Assembly: GCF_014905175.1 (NCBI RefSeq)
Contig: NC_057790.1
Coordinates: forward strand, 6,448,001-6,512,000
Length of the DNA stretch: 64,000 bases
Reading direction: 5' to 3'
From: Aphidius gifuensis
Taxonomy: Eukaryota > Arthropoda > Insecta > Hymenoptera > Braconidae
Under the pieces are notes generated by a model. That model did no database searches, was not told the origin of the DNA, and saw nothing but the letters and a program-made list of their open reading frames with translations. Within the stretch, counting starts at the first letter, position 1; each line of letters begins with the position of its first letter. The position numbers and the translations under genes were made by a program. Below are positions 34,801 through 46,258 of the stretch, one piece after another.

Positions 34801-36358
34801 CATTCATTTGTCAAACCAGGTGCGGGAGCAACCTAATTATTTCAGACCTTTTTTTTTTTGCTATGACATTTGTTTATTGATGAGGACAAAGTATGCAGGA
34901 TCACGCTCAAACTACATATAAATAAGCACCGTACAAAACTCCAAAAGAACATAAAAAAAAATATAACTGATTGATATAATGGCATTCTCTGTTGATGGCT
35001 AATGTAACTTCCAACAACGACAATAATCATAAATTTTTATATATTTTTTTTCCCTTCTTATTCCAATTTTATTTATACTTGTGCCTATTGAAATAATATG
35101 CAGACCAAGGTCAAAGAATCACACGATATTGTTTGACTTCATTTTTAAACGTGAGGAAAAAAAATACGTTGATATATATTATATGTATTTGTAGAAAAAA
35201 AAAAAAAAAGTCTAATCAAACTAATCGAGTTTGTCAACTAGTATCCATGAGCTATGATCGATAAATTTTTTTACGGTATCTGTATGAAAATTGAGATAAT
35301 GAAAATGGATAAATTGAATACATATGAATTCAATAAAAACAATATATAAATTATAATATTTATTCATGATAAATTTATATGTTTATTTATGAAAATTAAT
35401 TTTATTTATAATTTATACTTTTAAATAATTATGTACACGAGAATTTGGCAAGTGATTTCAACACGTGTGCACTGAGAGCATTCTAATCAAATTAAAAAAT
35501 CAATTTTTAAGGGTTATATGAATTTTATAATATACGAAATGGGTATTTTTAAATGTAACAATACTTTGTCATAGACTAGTGAATATCGTTACTACACAGG
35601 GTAAAAATCCAATACCTCATTCTTCTTATTTTCAACAACCCCATTCACAATTTTTTTTCACCCACAGCTCTCATTACATGCCGTAATCCGAGACAACAAT
35701 GGTAATTTTGTATTATTTTATTTATTTAATTTCATTGAAGCTTTTGCAAATAAAAAATCACTATACTTAATTAATTTTGTATTGATTTTTTTTTTGTTTT
35801 ATTTTTATAAATTATATATGTATTTACCTGAACACGTGATTCAGGTAGACTTATTTTCATTGCAACTTCTTCACGCATGAATATATCTGGATATCTTGTT
35901 TTTGAAAAAAGCCCTTCAAGTACATCAAGTTGTGCTCTACTAAATGTCGTACGTTCTCGTCGTTGTTTTCTCGGATTGCCTTTATTCAAAAAGAAAAAAA
36001 CATACAATTAAATAAGAAAACTTGATTAATAAAAATTAGAGTGAAACAAAGACAATAAAAAATTTATTTTTTGATTTTTTTAATGAATTAACTTACAGTA
36101 GTAAGATTCACCAGTTGCACTACATCCAGGATAACCAATTGATCCATGAAGTGCTTCAATTGGTGGCATACCAAGTGCACCAACATATGGTGATGATTTT
36201 AATGCACCATATGGATTACCACCACCTCCACCAAAACCAGATGGACCAAATAATTCACTTGCTGATGTTGATGATGCTGCAGCAAGACCACCAAGATCAG
36301 TACCACCTGAACCACCACCTCCACAACCACCACCACCTCCAAGACTATTTGGCCACAT
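31897..36358 (-). CDS. otd: orthodenticle (ocelliless/Otx) homeodomain transcription factor
   Basis: Six coding exons with consistent phases: 36097-36358, 35828-35979, 33494-33675, 32642-32840, 32087-32293, 31897-31998; 1104 bases, 367 residues. Residues 1-92 are Gly/Ser-rich, then LKSSPYVGALGMPPIEALH and SIGYPGC, matching the OTX N-terminal layout. The homeodomain is residues about 93-152: QRRERTTFSRAQLDVLEGLF, then KTRYPDIFMREEVAMK, then VWFKNRRAKC, with Lys50 giving bicoid-type TAATCC specificity. The intron splits it at Q46|V47. A glutamine run follows. Exon 5 has SIWSPAT, like the OTX WSP motif, and YYSNMDYLSPAPHQL; the last exon ends ENASSWFYNSAGWGERK, like the OTX tail. The protein is a nuclear regulator of head, eye and early anterior patterning. 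Hymenoptera commonly carry two otd genes; I cannot tell which this is. Confidence 0.93.
32642..32719 (-). other. otd: Alternative in-frame 5' splice segment of otd exon 4
   Basis: Exon 4 can end at the donor after 32642 (CAG|GTAACT), or 26 codons earlier after 32720 at a consensus GTAAGT (AGT|GTAAGTT). Both are phase 0 and join the next exon in frame. The optional part reads VSYQQNSHFDLQPLQ and beyond with no stop. The stronger donor is the inner one, so the 341-residue form may be the main product. Confidence 0.45.
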
Positions 36359-36419
36359 TGCTAATCACACACCACTTTGATAATATATTAATTTAATATT
36401 ACTATCAACAAGATAAATT
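36359..36419 (-). other. otd: otd 5' UTR piece with upstream splice acceptor
   Basis: Immediately upstream of the ATG, the minus strand has a pyrimidine-rich acceptor GTTTTTTTGTTTCCAG ending at 36420. The 61 bases from 36419 to the ATG are therefore probably the end of a 5' UTR joined to a noncoding exon further right. I could not place that exon. ATG context is TAGCAATGTGG. Confidence 0.55.
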
Positions 36420-36422
36420 CTG

Positions 36423-39400
36423 GAAACAAAAAAACAAAATATACATTAATAATTATATTTTTAAATGTATATACATACATCAAATTGTTTTATACTCAAA
36501 AAAAATATATTTAAAAGACAATTTAAGACATATTTTGTCTACAGAAAAAAAAAATTATGTTTTATATTTTTGAGAGACAGCTGGGTACCCAGGAGAGACT
36601 TGTGGATAATCCTACGTTGCAACTCGACTCTTTTTCGTCGTCTGTCGTATAATACCAACGTCATGAAAAAATAAAAAGGTTTTTCAATATATATGTATAT
36701 TTAAAACAAAAAAAAAGATGATGATAATTCGAAAAAAGTACGCGAGAAACTGACGAAACCCAAGAACCAAAGACACCACTTTACCGTCAAATTTTAAACA
36801 ATATATTTCTTGTTTTTTTTTTTTGGCTTTTAAAACAGTTGTTTTATTATCCTATCATGTTACAATATACACCCATCATCATCATCATTATAACGCAAAG
36901 ATGAATACGTTCATTGGTTCATCAGTTTCATTTTTTTTTTTATTTTAAATATTTAAAACACAAACACCAACAACTTTCTTGTCTCATTAATTTATTTAAC
37001 CACTCACATGATAAATTTTTTTTTTATATCAAAAACAAAATGGCTGGTATATACACAGCTGTGTAATTTGGTCCGCCCATTGTTCGTCATATACATATGT
37101 TTTGGATTAAAATGTATATTTTAATAATATAATATTAATTAATGTCTGGCTATGAAAAAAACAAATATAAAAAAATTTTACGTATACGTAAATTTAAAAC
37201 ACACTCATCATTTATTCATAATTTTTTTTTTTTCATTTATTTATCATAAATTATTTATTCATTGTTTATATCAAAAAATAATCGTAAATTTTAAACAATG
37301 AAGATTTAAAATTCTTTTACGAGAAAAAAACATCATATGACGTTCGATTTTGTATGAAAAAAATTTATCCAGCCAAAAATAAATAACAAATATAGAAACG
37401 AGGATATATTTTACCCTTGAATTTTTGTGGTTTTTTAATTGAGGACCACCTGCTGATTTTATGCACAATATTAAATGCCATTTTTTTTTTTTCGACACTT
37501 GTTTTTTTTATTTGTAAATATACTTGTAAATTCATATATAATATTTCACTGAGTTATTAGATGTATTACCTATTGTTTCACCCTCTTGAAGACTTTTTAA
37601 TATAAAAAAAAAAAAAAAAGTGTACAGAGTGTCCACAAATAAGAGAGTAAAGAGAGTGGAAAAAAATATATGGAAAAAAGGGTGATATGTATTTTCTACG
37701 CTTCGCTTAACCGAGAAGGATTTTTCTATTTTTTTTTTTTTTTATTTGATTTTGTTTGTCGGGTGTATATATATGAAAATGGCTTTATCTTTGTGCAAAT
37801 TTCAAATCGAACAAGAGAAAATTTTTCAAGAGATTCGAAGTTTTTATACAAAAGAAAAAAAGAGTCTTTTTTTTTTATTTTTTAAGTGAGAGGGTTGTGT
37901 ACTCTTTTGCCACAAATATTACCTCCCAAATAATTTTTTTTTTTTGATTTTCTGTTAACCCTATCTATCCCTCTTTGAATTTGTGTATTTATTTGCCCTT
38001 TTTTTCTTTTTTTTATCAATGAGCTTTTATAAATATTAAATATTTTTAAAACGAGCTTTTTTTTTATTCCAATTTTTGTTCACTTTGATTATTAATCACA
38101 TATATTTACTAAAAAAAAAATTCATCATCATTAATAATAATCTCAGAACAATAATTAAAATCAAAAAAATTTAATAATATTTATAAATTTACATTTAAAA
38201 TATTCATTATCATTAAATATCAACGAAAAAAAAAAGTGCAATTATTTTTTTATGAAGATTTGAAAATGTTAAATTGTCAATTTGATATTATTAAAAAAAA
38301 AAAATAAATAAAATAACAATATAAATTAATAGATAATAAAAAAATAAGTACGAATAAAATTTCATACTTTTTTTTTTCAAATACATAATAAAAAAGTGTA
38401 ATTTTTTCAACTCATTAAAATGTTATGTTATTTGGGAGAGATATATAAATATTTTTATGACATTTTTACTTTATTATAAAAAAGAAATTGTGGTTTTAAA
38501 TTCACTTGTGTATAAAATATATACGTGTATATTATTACAAAAATCCCAACAATGTTAACTTGAATATCGTCATTGTTTGCCCCAAGTGTTTGCACACAAG
38601 CATGCATTGTTTCTCAAGTACATACTCAATGCTTGTACATGGTACACATTCTGTTGGTTGTACTGGTAAATTTTCAAGTATAAAATCCACCCACAGAAAC
38701 CCACACAGTAATAGAACAAGTGAACAAGTACACAAGTGTGCACAGACCGCTATATTGCGATTAAGCCAAGAGGAAATTTTTTAGAAAAGTCAAATCTCTT
38801 AGATTGAAATGAAATTGAAATAAAAAAATAAAATAAATAAAATTTTGTTATTAAAAAATAATAAAATAAAATAAGTCACAATTTTATTTTTTTTTTTTAT
38901 ATATAGTAATTGAATTTATATATGCTTGCGGTTCGTTGGATGAAAATTGAAAATATATAAAATTAAAAATAAAGAAAAAAAAATATATAAAAAGACAGGG
39001 GTAAATTGTGAAGATGAAAAAAAAAATGAAAAATGAAAGATTTCAACTGAAAGCTGTGGTATATATAAAATTACAAAATGGAGGAATGATAAGGGGTGGT
39101 AAAATAGGGGAATAAATTCCAATAATATACAACAAGAAGAAGGCGCACGCGAAACAATATTTGGTCCACCATTGAATATCAACTTAACCTGTCCAATTTA
39201 TTTGTTGATATCTCATTGAGCGTAAAACTTAATTCCCGTGGAAATTTATTTTTATTATTGGCTGCATATAAAAACCACCAAACAATTCTACATCTTCATT
39301 TTTTTTTTTTACAAAATAAAAATATATATATGTTCTATGTTCTATGACCCCCGGGGTAGTTTAGTTTTGCTTTTTTTTATTTTTTTCATATTCTTTTTAT

Positions 39401-40520
39401 TATTATTCCTTCACTTGGGTGACCTTTTTACAAATTTTATTTATATTTTTTTATTTGGTTGTATTAATATATGTTTTTTTCTCTTAGTCCTTCCTTGAGG
39501 CGAGGTTGTATATATATTTTTGTGTTCTGGGTGGGCATGTCGTAATATATATACTCGTTCTTTTTTAGTGCATTAACTAAAATTGATGTGGGACTGATGT
39601 GTACGCGTCTTTCTTGAAAATGCATTCACACGTGATAATATCAACAGAATATATATCATCACATGCCAAAATGAATGAAATGAATTATAAAATGAAAAAA
39701 TAAAAAATATAAATTCAAAAAACTGCGATCAACAGCTGTTTTTTTGAATAATTTGAGCTTTTTTTTCTTCAAGGAGACTTAAAGCTCAATCAAATTCAAT
39801 TTATTTTAATTTAAAATTCTTACTTTTCTTATTTACTGAATATTATTTTCATGTCTTAAAATTAATCATCAGATTTATTTGTATTTTTCGGTGTCCCCCG
39901 TGAAAATTTTTAAAAAAGATAACACAAGATTATTAGTACAAAATATTTACAAAATATTATTAGACAAGTTGACAAGAATATTTAACCACGTGACATATAC
40001 ACTTGTGGTTACGATAGAAAATAATTTAACAACTGTCAAATGTTAAATACATGTATTGTTTAGTTTATAGTTTGTGTAGTCCTTATCGTTTGTACAAGGT
40101 GAAAATTCGCGGTGGACCTCGACCTCACAAACTCGCATACCACCGTACCAACATCTGAGCCAGAGCAAGCCAGAGCATGCCAAGGAGATTACCGTAAGCT
40201 GATTATTTCCGTGGAAATTCTGCTGGTCGAATGTCCTCACACTATCCAATATAGATACACACACATACTGTTTATTTATTCATATATGGATTTTTTAAAT
40301 ATTATATACATGCATATGCGAATATTCATAAATTATGTGTATATACAATTATAATAATATACACAAAATTTGTGTCTTTTTTTCATCATCTTCTTGGTCT
40401 TTTTCTTTGTGTTTTTTCATTTTATTTATTTATAAATATACACTGTGAAAAAGACGTTCTATTTTTTAGAAAAATATTATTCTTGGATAAGAAATATTTG
40501 CAGCGAAATCATAAGTTGTT
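36423..40520. other. Region upstream of the otd coding exons, no gene seen
   Basis: AT-rich DNA with GC-richer patches at 36570-36665 (which has the 12-base palindrome CTGGGTACCCAG at 36582 and a TAATCC site), 38540-38770 and 39980-40250. No coding exon is supportable on either strand. Noncoding otd exons or enhancers may lie here. Confidence 0.4.
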
Positions 40521-41241
40521 GAAAGATATAATTTTTTTTGTGTATAGAAAAAGAATAAATTATCCTCGAGTGGAAATTTAAAAAAAACCATTGATTGGAA
40601 GAATAATAGATTTGAGTGAAAACAATGCAAAATTAAATTGAGAATATTAATTTCTGAAACCAAACGAAATATTTATTTAACATGTGTACTTTACTTGACG
40701 ACAATAAATGACTTGATTTTTTTTCATCAAAATTATTTTACAATTTTTTATTTTTGCAACCGTCGCATTGTAATTTTTATATAAATAAAAATCGCTGTAA
40801 TAATTTTCATACGATATTTTTTAAATTAAAATTAATCACGGAGGAAAATATCCTGTGGATATTACAGTTTTTTCCGTATTAATTTGGGCGCAAGAACAAC
40901 GCGAATAATACAGAAAAAATTAGGACAATTTCCATGACAAAAATGTAAATAATTCGTAAAAAAACTCATCACAGTTTTACGTTAAAAAAATAGATAAAAT
41001 AGACATTATAACTATAATAATTATATTTATAAATCATATTAAGTTAATTTAGATTTTTAATTTATTTTTACATTACATTTATGTTTAATTTATTTTTATA
41101 TTAATAATTTATTAATGTAAAAACAAATTTTTTTTTAAGAAATAAAATAGTATGTAAATTTTACAGCTCTTCTTACAAAAAAATTTTATCTTGAGTGTAC
41201 TTTGTTCTTGTGTCCAACAATACAGAAAAACATGTAATTTT
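40521..41241 (-). repeat. Interspersed repeat of about 715 bp, copy B of an inverted pair
   Basis: Reverse complement of 17097-17810 with only scattered substitutions and small indels. The two copies bracket the off-track 5' exons and all of otd, 22.7 kb apart. Confidence 0.7.
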
Positions 41242-42308
41242 TGAATAAATTATTTTTGAAAAAAAAAGATATGTTTTCATTCAATATGTCAATGAAATTT
41301 CATAATGATTGATGAAATGAAAAATAATTATTCAAGCTGAATTTTTTTCGTTTTTTTCGTTTGTAAAAATGGATTTTTATATTTTGGAGTAAAATCAAAT
41401 GATGCACGAGGTAATTGTATATATTATATATTGTATTTTCGGTAAACCACAATTCAAATATCTAGAGATTTGATACCACCATGTATTGTTAATGAAATTC
41501 AATGCGATTTATCACCACACATGTACATTGTTGAATATTAAATCTCGTGTTTTGATGAAAATTATTAAACAATGGTTTGTTGTCTGTCAACGTGAAATTA
41601 TTATCAACTGTAATTACTATTAATTTATATACATTAAATAAAATTACATACACCGCAATATTTATTAATTCAAATCATCCAAAAAGATCAATCAATTTAT
41701 TTTAGCAATTTACGTTTACATCAGTATAAAATTTTACCAAATTTTAAAGAAATTTTTTCGACATAAAAGTATAAACATTTCATTGTAAAATAAACTTACT
41801 TAATTATATTTTCTTTTCTCTATTGGAGTACGAAAATATGTAAATAAAAATACAACACAAACACTGAATTGACAAAGTAAATAAAGCCTTCTTTTTTCTT
41901 TTTCAAAAATACACAAAATCAATAAAATAATTTTAAATAATTTTCACAATTTATAGTTTTATATTTCACACTTTATAAATTCAATATATTTAGTCAATTC
42001 AAGTGCGACCAGAAAAAGAAAAAAAAAATTAATAAAATATAAAAACTAATCTTGCACCAAGGGATGAAAATTATTTTATATAAATAAAATTATAAATTTA
42101 TTTTAACAAGTCACTTGCACATAATAATTGCATCAACCACCGATATATTTTACACTAGATCTTTTTCTTCAAAAGAAAAATATTGAGAATAAAAAATTAC
42201 AAAAAAAAAATCAACAAATCCAAGAGGTATATGTTGACCACTGTCGTCTAAAACTCAAACTGTGGATTTCACTTTGTTTTTAAATATTTGTCTCTTCATA
42301 AAACGAAG

Positions 42309-42339
<31 letters not shown>

Positions 42340-43428
42340 GGAACTATTCCTTCATCCTTGATTCTGCGAATTTCACTTTTGAATGTCCTTTCATCCCCAC
42401 CACAAAATTAAAAACACTGAGGATCCTCAAAGACGTCGGCAACTTGTAACTGTCTGTCACTCAAAAATAATACAATCGATGCCGCGTGAAAAAAAAAAAA
42501 AAAATTAAAACTCGGAGTAAAAATAAAAAAAATTGCACAGATTTTTGTCAAGTCAGAATAATTGCCTAAATAAATGCATCACTCTCACAATTATTTATCA
42601 ATTTTTTATACCCTTTATTTAAACACAAATTAATTATTTAAAAAAAAGTTTTTCTATGTAAATAATATCACTGAAAAATATTAAAAACGGAGTAGAAATT
42701 TTAACAGTACGTTTAGTTATTACGATAACTTAATACGCGTGGGGTTGCACAGTGTTGGTGGTGGTAGCAACAGCAACAACATTAGTAGCAGCGCACAAGG
42801 GGAAAAAAAAAAAACGCGTATCTAAGGCAGTCGTGTAACATGGTTTGTTTCCGACAGCGTCAAAAGCCGAAAGAACGCTAGAGACATGGGCGTGTACTCA
42901 TAAAACTCAGTTGCAAATTCAACAGAAGTGGGAGATACAAAAGAGGGAGCAACTGCATGATCATTAAAATAGTAGGGAACCAATGAAATTTTATATTACT
43001 GCGCTTGCGCATATTATACAAGTATAATATCTACCTTAAATTCACATTTCATAGAAAATAGATATATCTATATATTCATTTTCATGGTACCATTGCTTTT
43101 TAGATACTGTGCAGATACACGTTCACGTACTTGAGTTTTTTATTTATTTTTATACATTTTTTATTTATCCTTTTTGACTATTTTCACTCATGCATATGTG
43201 GCAGATCCATTTCTTCGAGATATATTACGTGATTCTTCGTAAAATACTCTTGAAAAATTTCCAACTGGATTACATGGACTGTATATTTGATGAACGAAAA
43301 AGCTTCATATTTATAAATCAAAGAAAAATCTTTATAATTGAGCAAAAATTACTTTGGCAAGCAGTAAAAATTAGTTGGGTAATTGGCCACCAAAGCGCAC
43401 GCTATGCTATGGTTTTTAATTAAGTCTA
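41242..43428. other. Intergenic, no gene seen
   Basis: AT-rich, with an A run of about 28 bases near 42310-42337 and a GC-richer patch at 42680-42960 that includes GGTGGTGGTAGCAACAGCAAC. The patch could be a promoter or noncoding exon of otd, but no core motif or splice site decides it. Confidence 0.35.
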
Positions 43429-43764
43429 CACTGGTGGAGATATTTTTCCGGCATTACTCCAGTTTTCTCTGGCTTTTTCTGGCATTACTCAGTTGTTGGC
43501 TCATTCCCTGAGAAATTACTTTAGCATGAGATTGATGACGGGGAAATACTTCGGTATGAGGTCACTGACTCACTGCCCGAGAAATTACTCCAGCGTCAAA
43601 TCAATGCTGGAGCTTTTTCTCCTCCATTTATCTCTTGCCGGAAAAATTTTTCTGGTACTAATTTAATGCCAACGAAATTATGCCGGCATTAATCTCATGC
43701 CAGAGTAATTTCTCCAACAATCGGCCAAAAACAAAGTAATGCCGGAGAAATATTTCAACCAAGG
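43429..43764. mobile_element. TA-flanked foldback MITE, copy 1
   Basis: The element starts CACTGGTGGAGATATT and ends AAATATTTCAACCAAGG; the ends are inverted repeats and each is flanked by TA. Its interior is full of near-palindromic units such as GGCATGAGATCAATGCC-like blocks and repeated CCGGCATTACTCC. A second member lies at 62560-62795. The TA flanks fit a Tc1/mariner-type target duplication. Confidence 0.65.
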
Positions 43765-44060
43765 TAAAATGTAATTTATTCCAACTGTTTTAATTTGTAA
43801 ATTTTTCGGATATATAATCTCAATAATATGAATAAATGACAAAATATAAGTTTGATTCAATTTAAATGAATTTAAATTTAAAATTATTTTACCCTTCAGT
43901 TATAATGGATCAACTCTTTTATGTATATAACCATCAGTCAATAGAGTTATAAGTATTTATTTTTTTTTGAATTGTATATATATAATTATGTGCAAATGCA
44001 GTATCACAAATTCTACAAATATAATACATATATATTTTATAAATAAAAACATATATGTGT

Positions 44061-44230
44061 ATCCCGCAACATAGCAATTTAACTTGCTCACGTGCGAGCG
44101 GTTAATGCTCTTACGGGATTTTGAAAAGATCAGCCCGTATTACTATACTATTAGCGTAGGCTAAAACCGGCTTGCTTTCATAAACCTGCACCAAAGTGAC
44201 GCCACTTTAGCCACACAATTTGTATGTTCC
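44061..44230. other. GC-richer self-complementary island
   Basis: Bases 44061-44119 can fold with ATCCCG pairing with CGGGAT at the ends and two internal stems (AGCAA/TTGCT and GAGC/GCTC), resembling a reduced tRNA. Downstream, AAAGTG pairs with CACTTT around 44205. No pol III boxes are evident. It could be a structured RNA, a repeat fragment or chance. Confidence 0.25.
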
Positions 44231-45637
44231 ATTCATAAAATTTTCGGCCAATTTACTCCGTACACTCGATATCAATTTTCAAAAACATTTTACTTACCTA
44301 ATACACATATATTGCTCTCGATAATGCTCTCAAATTTTCAAACAATTTCATTCATAATCAAAAAATTAATATTTAAAACATTTTCATATGCGCCACAAAA
44401 TTTTTTCTACACTTCATATTAATTTTCATAAGTTTTAATAATAGGTTTAAGTTTTGATCCTCATTGCATTAAAATATTCAACAAGTCACAACTTAAATAC
44501 TTTTGATATGTTTTCTCCATCTAAATTTTAATAATAAATATTTTTTTAGCCGTAAAAAAGTTTATGAATTTTATTTTTCAATGCATTAAGTAATATGTTT
44601 TTAGTTTTTTACCTTTTTTGTTTGTAATAACTGCTGCCAGTTATACGACGAAAAAAAAAAAATAATAATAATAAAAAAACCAACAAACTTTTAAAAATAT
44701 ATTATAGAAAAAGTTAACACTACTGTATTTGGTGTAATAGAACAAGCTAACGATTTATTAACGCTGCATCGGTGAACCATGCGCTCATCTGAGATCAGCT
44801 GCAAGTTGAGCCCTTCAGCAAACTTAACCCAACAATAGGGTCAAATAAAAAAAATAAACTATATACAGAAAGAATCAACGAAAAAACATCAAATAATTTC
44901 TTTCGTTTATTTATAAATTTTATTTCTTTTTATATACTCTATATAAATTTTTTTTCAGTTTATATATTTTATTTGTAAAAAAGAGAAAATGTATAGAGAA
45001 TCTTTTTCAACTTCTTACGACATGGGCTCATTGTTCCATCGTCTATACAGTCTGTTTAAAAAGGGGTTTCATTGACGAGACTGGAGTCTGAAAACTGACG
45101 TCAAGCCGATTACAAAGCTTCCACACTGAAAGTCTCACCAAGAGCCAATGAATTATCAATGTTCATAAACCTTGAAACTTTACATATTATCCATGATAGT
45201 GTAAATTATCTGAATTAATTTAATACTATAAAAGTAAAAATTTTTTCTAAATAAAAAGTATTTTATTATATGAGAATATTACGGTAAATTATTTATCAAA
45301 GAATTATAAATTAATTATATAATAGTTTAGTAAAAAAATTAATAGACTTAACTGTATAATTGACTTTAAAGTATGTTTTTTAAATAACACAAAGTTTATA
45401 TATTTTAAAATAAACTTGTATTTTAATTTTACACAATTTTAAATGCTATTTTTTCTATTTCAAATGCAAATTTATTTATAATATTTATCATTACGATGAT
45501 TTGAGTAATAAAATTTATAATAATAAAAAATTAGAAAAAGCTTTTTTATTACTGAGGCAATGATATGAAGTTCAAATGGCAATTTTTTTATGATGATTTG
45601 GCTTTTAATCTTCGAAATTGTTATTGGAATCGATAAG

Positions 45638-45767
45638 GAAAAATTTACGGGAAATACGGGGACATTTACGGGTTTTACACCAAACGAAATCACAGTCTTG
45701 AATCATATATGCACCGTAATTTTCTCCGTAACTTGTTGAAATGTCTCCGTATATTTTCTGTAAATTT
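45638..45767. repeat. Imperfect foldback with TACGG(G)GACATTT arms
   Basis: The left arm, AAATTTACGGGAAATACGGG then GACATTT (45641-45667), pairs loosely with GAAATGTCTCCGTATATTTT plus CTGTAAATTTC (45737-45767) in reverse complement. CCGTAA/TTACGG units recur between the arms. Confidence 0.45.
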
Positions 45768-46155
45768 CACCGAATCGCCACCGTTGATTATAAAAGATTT
45801 AGAGTCAGTATAGTTACTACGGGAAATATTATTCAATCCTTCAAGAATCGTAAATTGCCATGTCAATGATAATGATTACGCTGAAAATAAGATGAAAAAT
45901 GTAAAAAAATATTAGCAGGATTGAGTTTATGGAAGCAATGGAAAATGGACATCGATGTAGTGAGATGTAACGAGATGTATTCGTTCAGTAAATCACAATT
46001 CAATATAAATCATGAAAGTCTGTCTGAATAACAAAGCACTATCACTATCATTCAAAAGTTATGTTACATTAACTTATGTATTAATGCTTTAAAGGTATGA
46101 TTTGACTATTTGAGGTAATTCTTGTATCAATAATTTTTTTATTTTTGAATAATTT

Positions 46156-46258
46156 TAATTCAAAATTGATATTAAAAATGATACACGAGTTTTATAATCT
46201 AAATTAAATATTTACAAGTGAAATTCATGTATCATTTTTAATATCAATTTTGAATTAA
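46156..46258. repeat. Inverted repeat with arms of about 37 bp
   Basis: TTAATTCAAAATTGATATTA on the left is mirrored by TAATATCAATTTTGAATTAA on the right, and the pairing continues inward through AAAATGATACA. The spacer is about 28 bases. Probably a small foldback element. Confidence 0.6.

Noticed and set aside
36115..36396. 93-codon plus-strand frame rich in His, Gln and Met
   Set aside because: Exact antisense shadow of the Gly-rich first otd coding exon.
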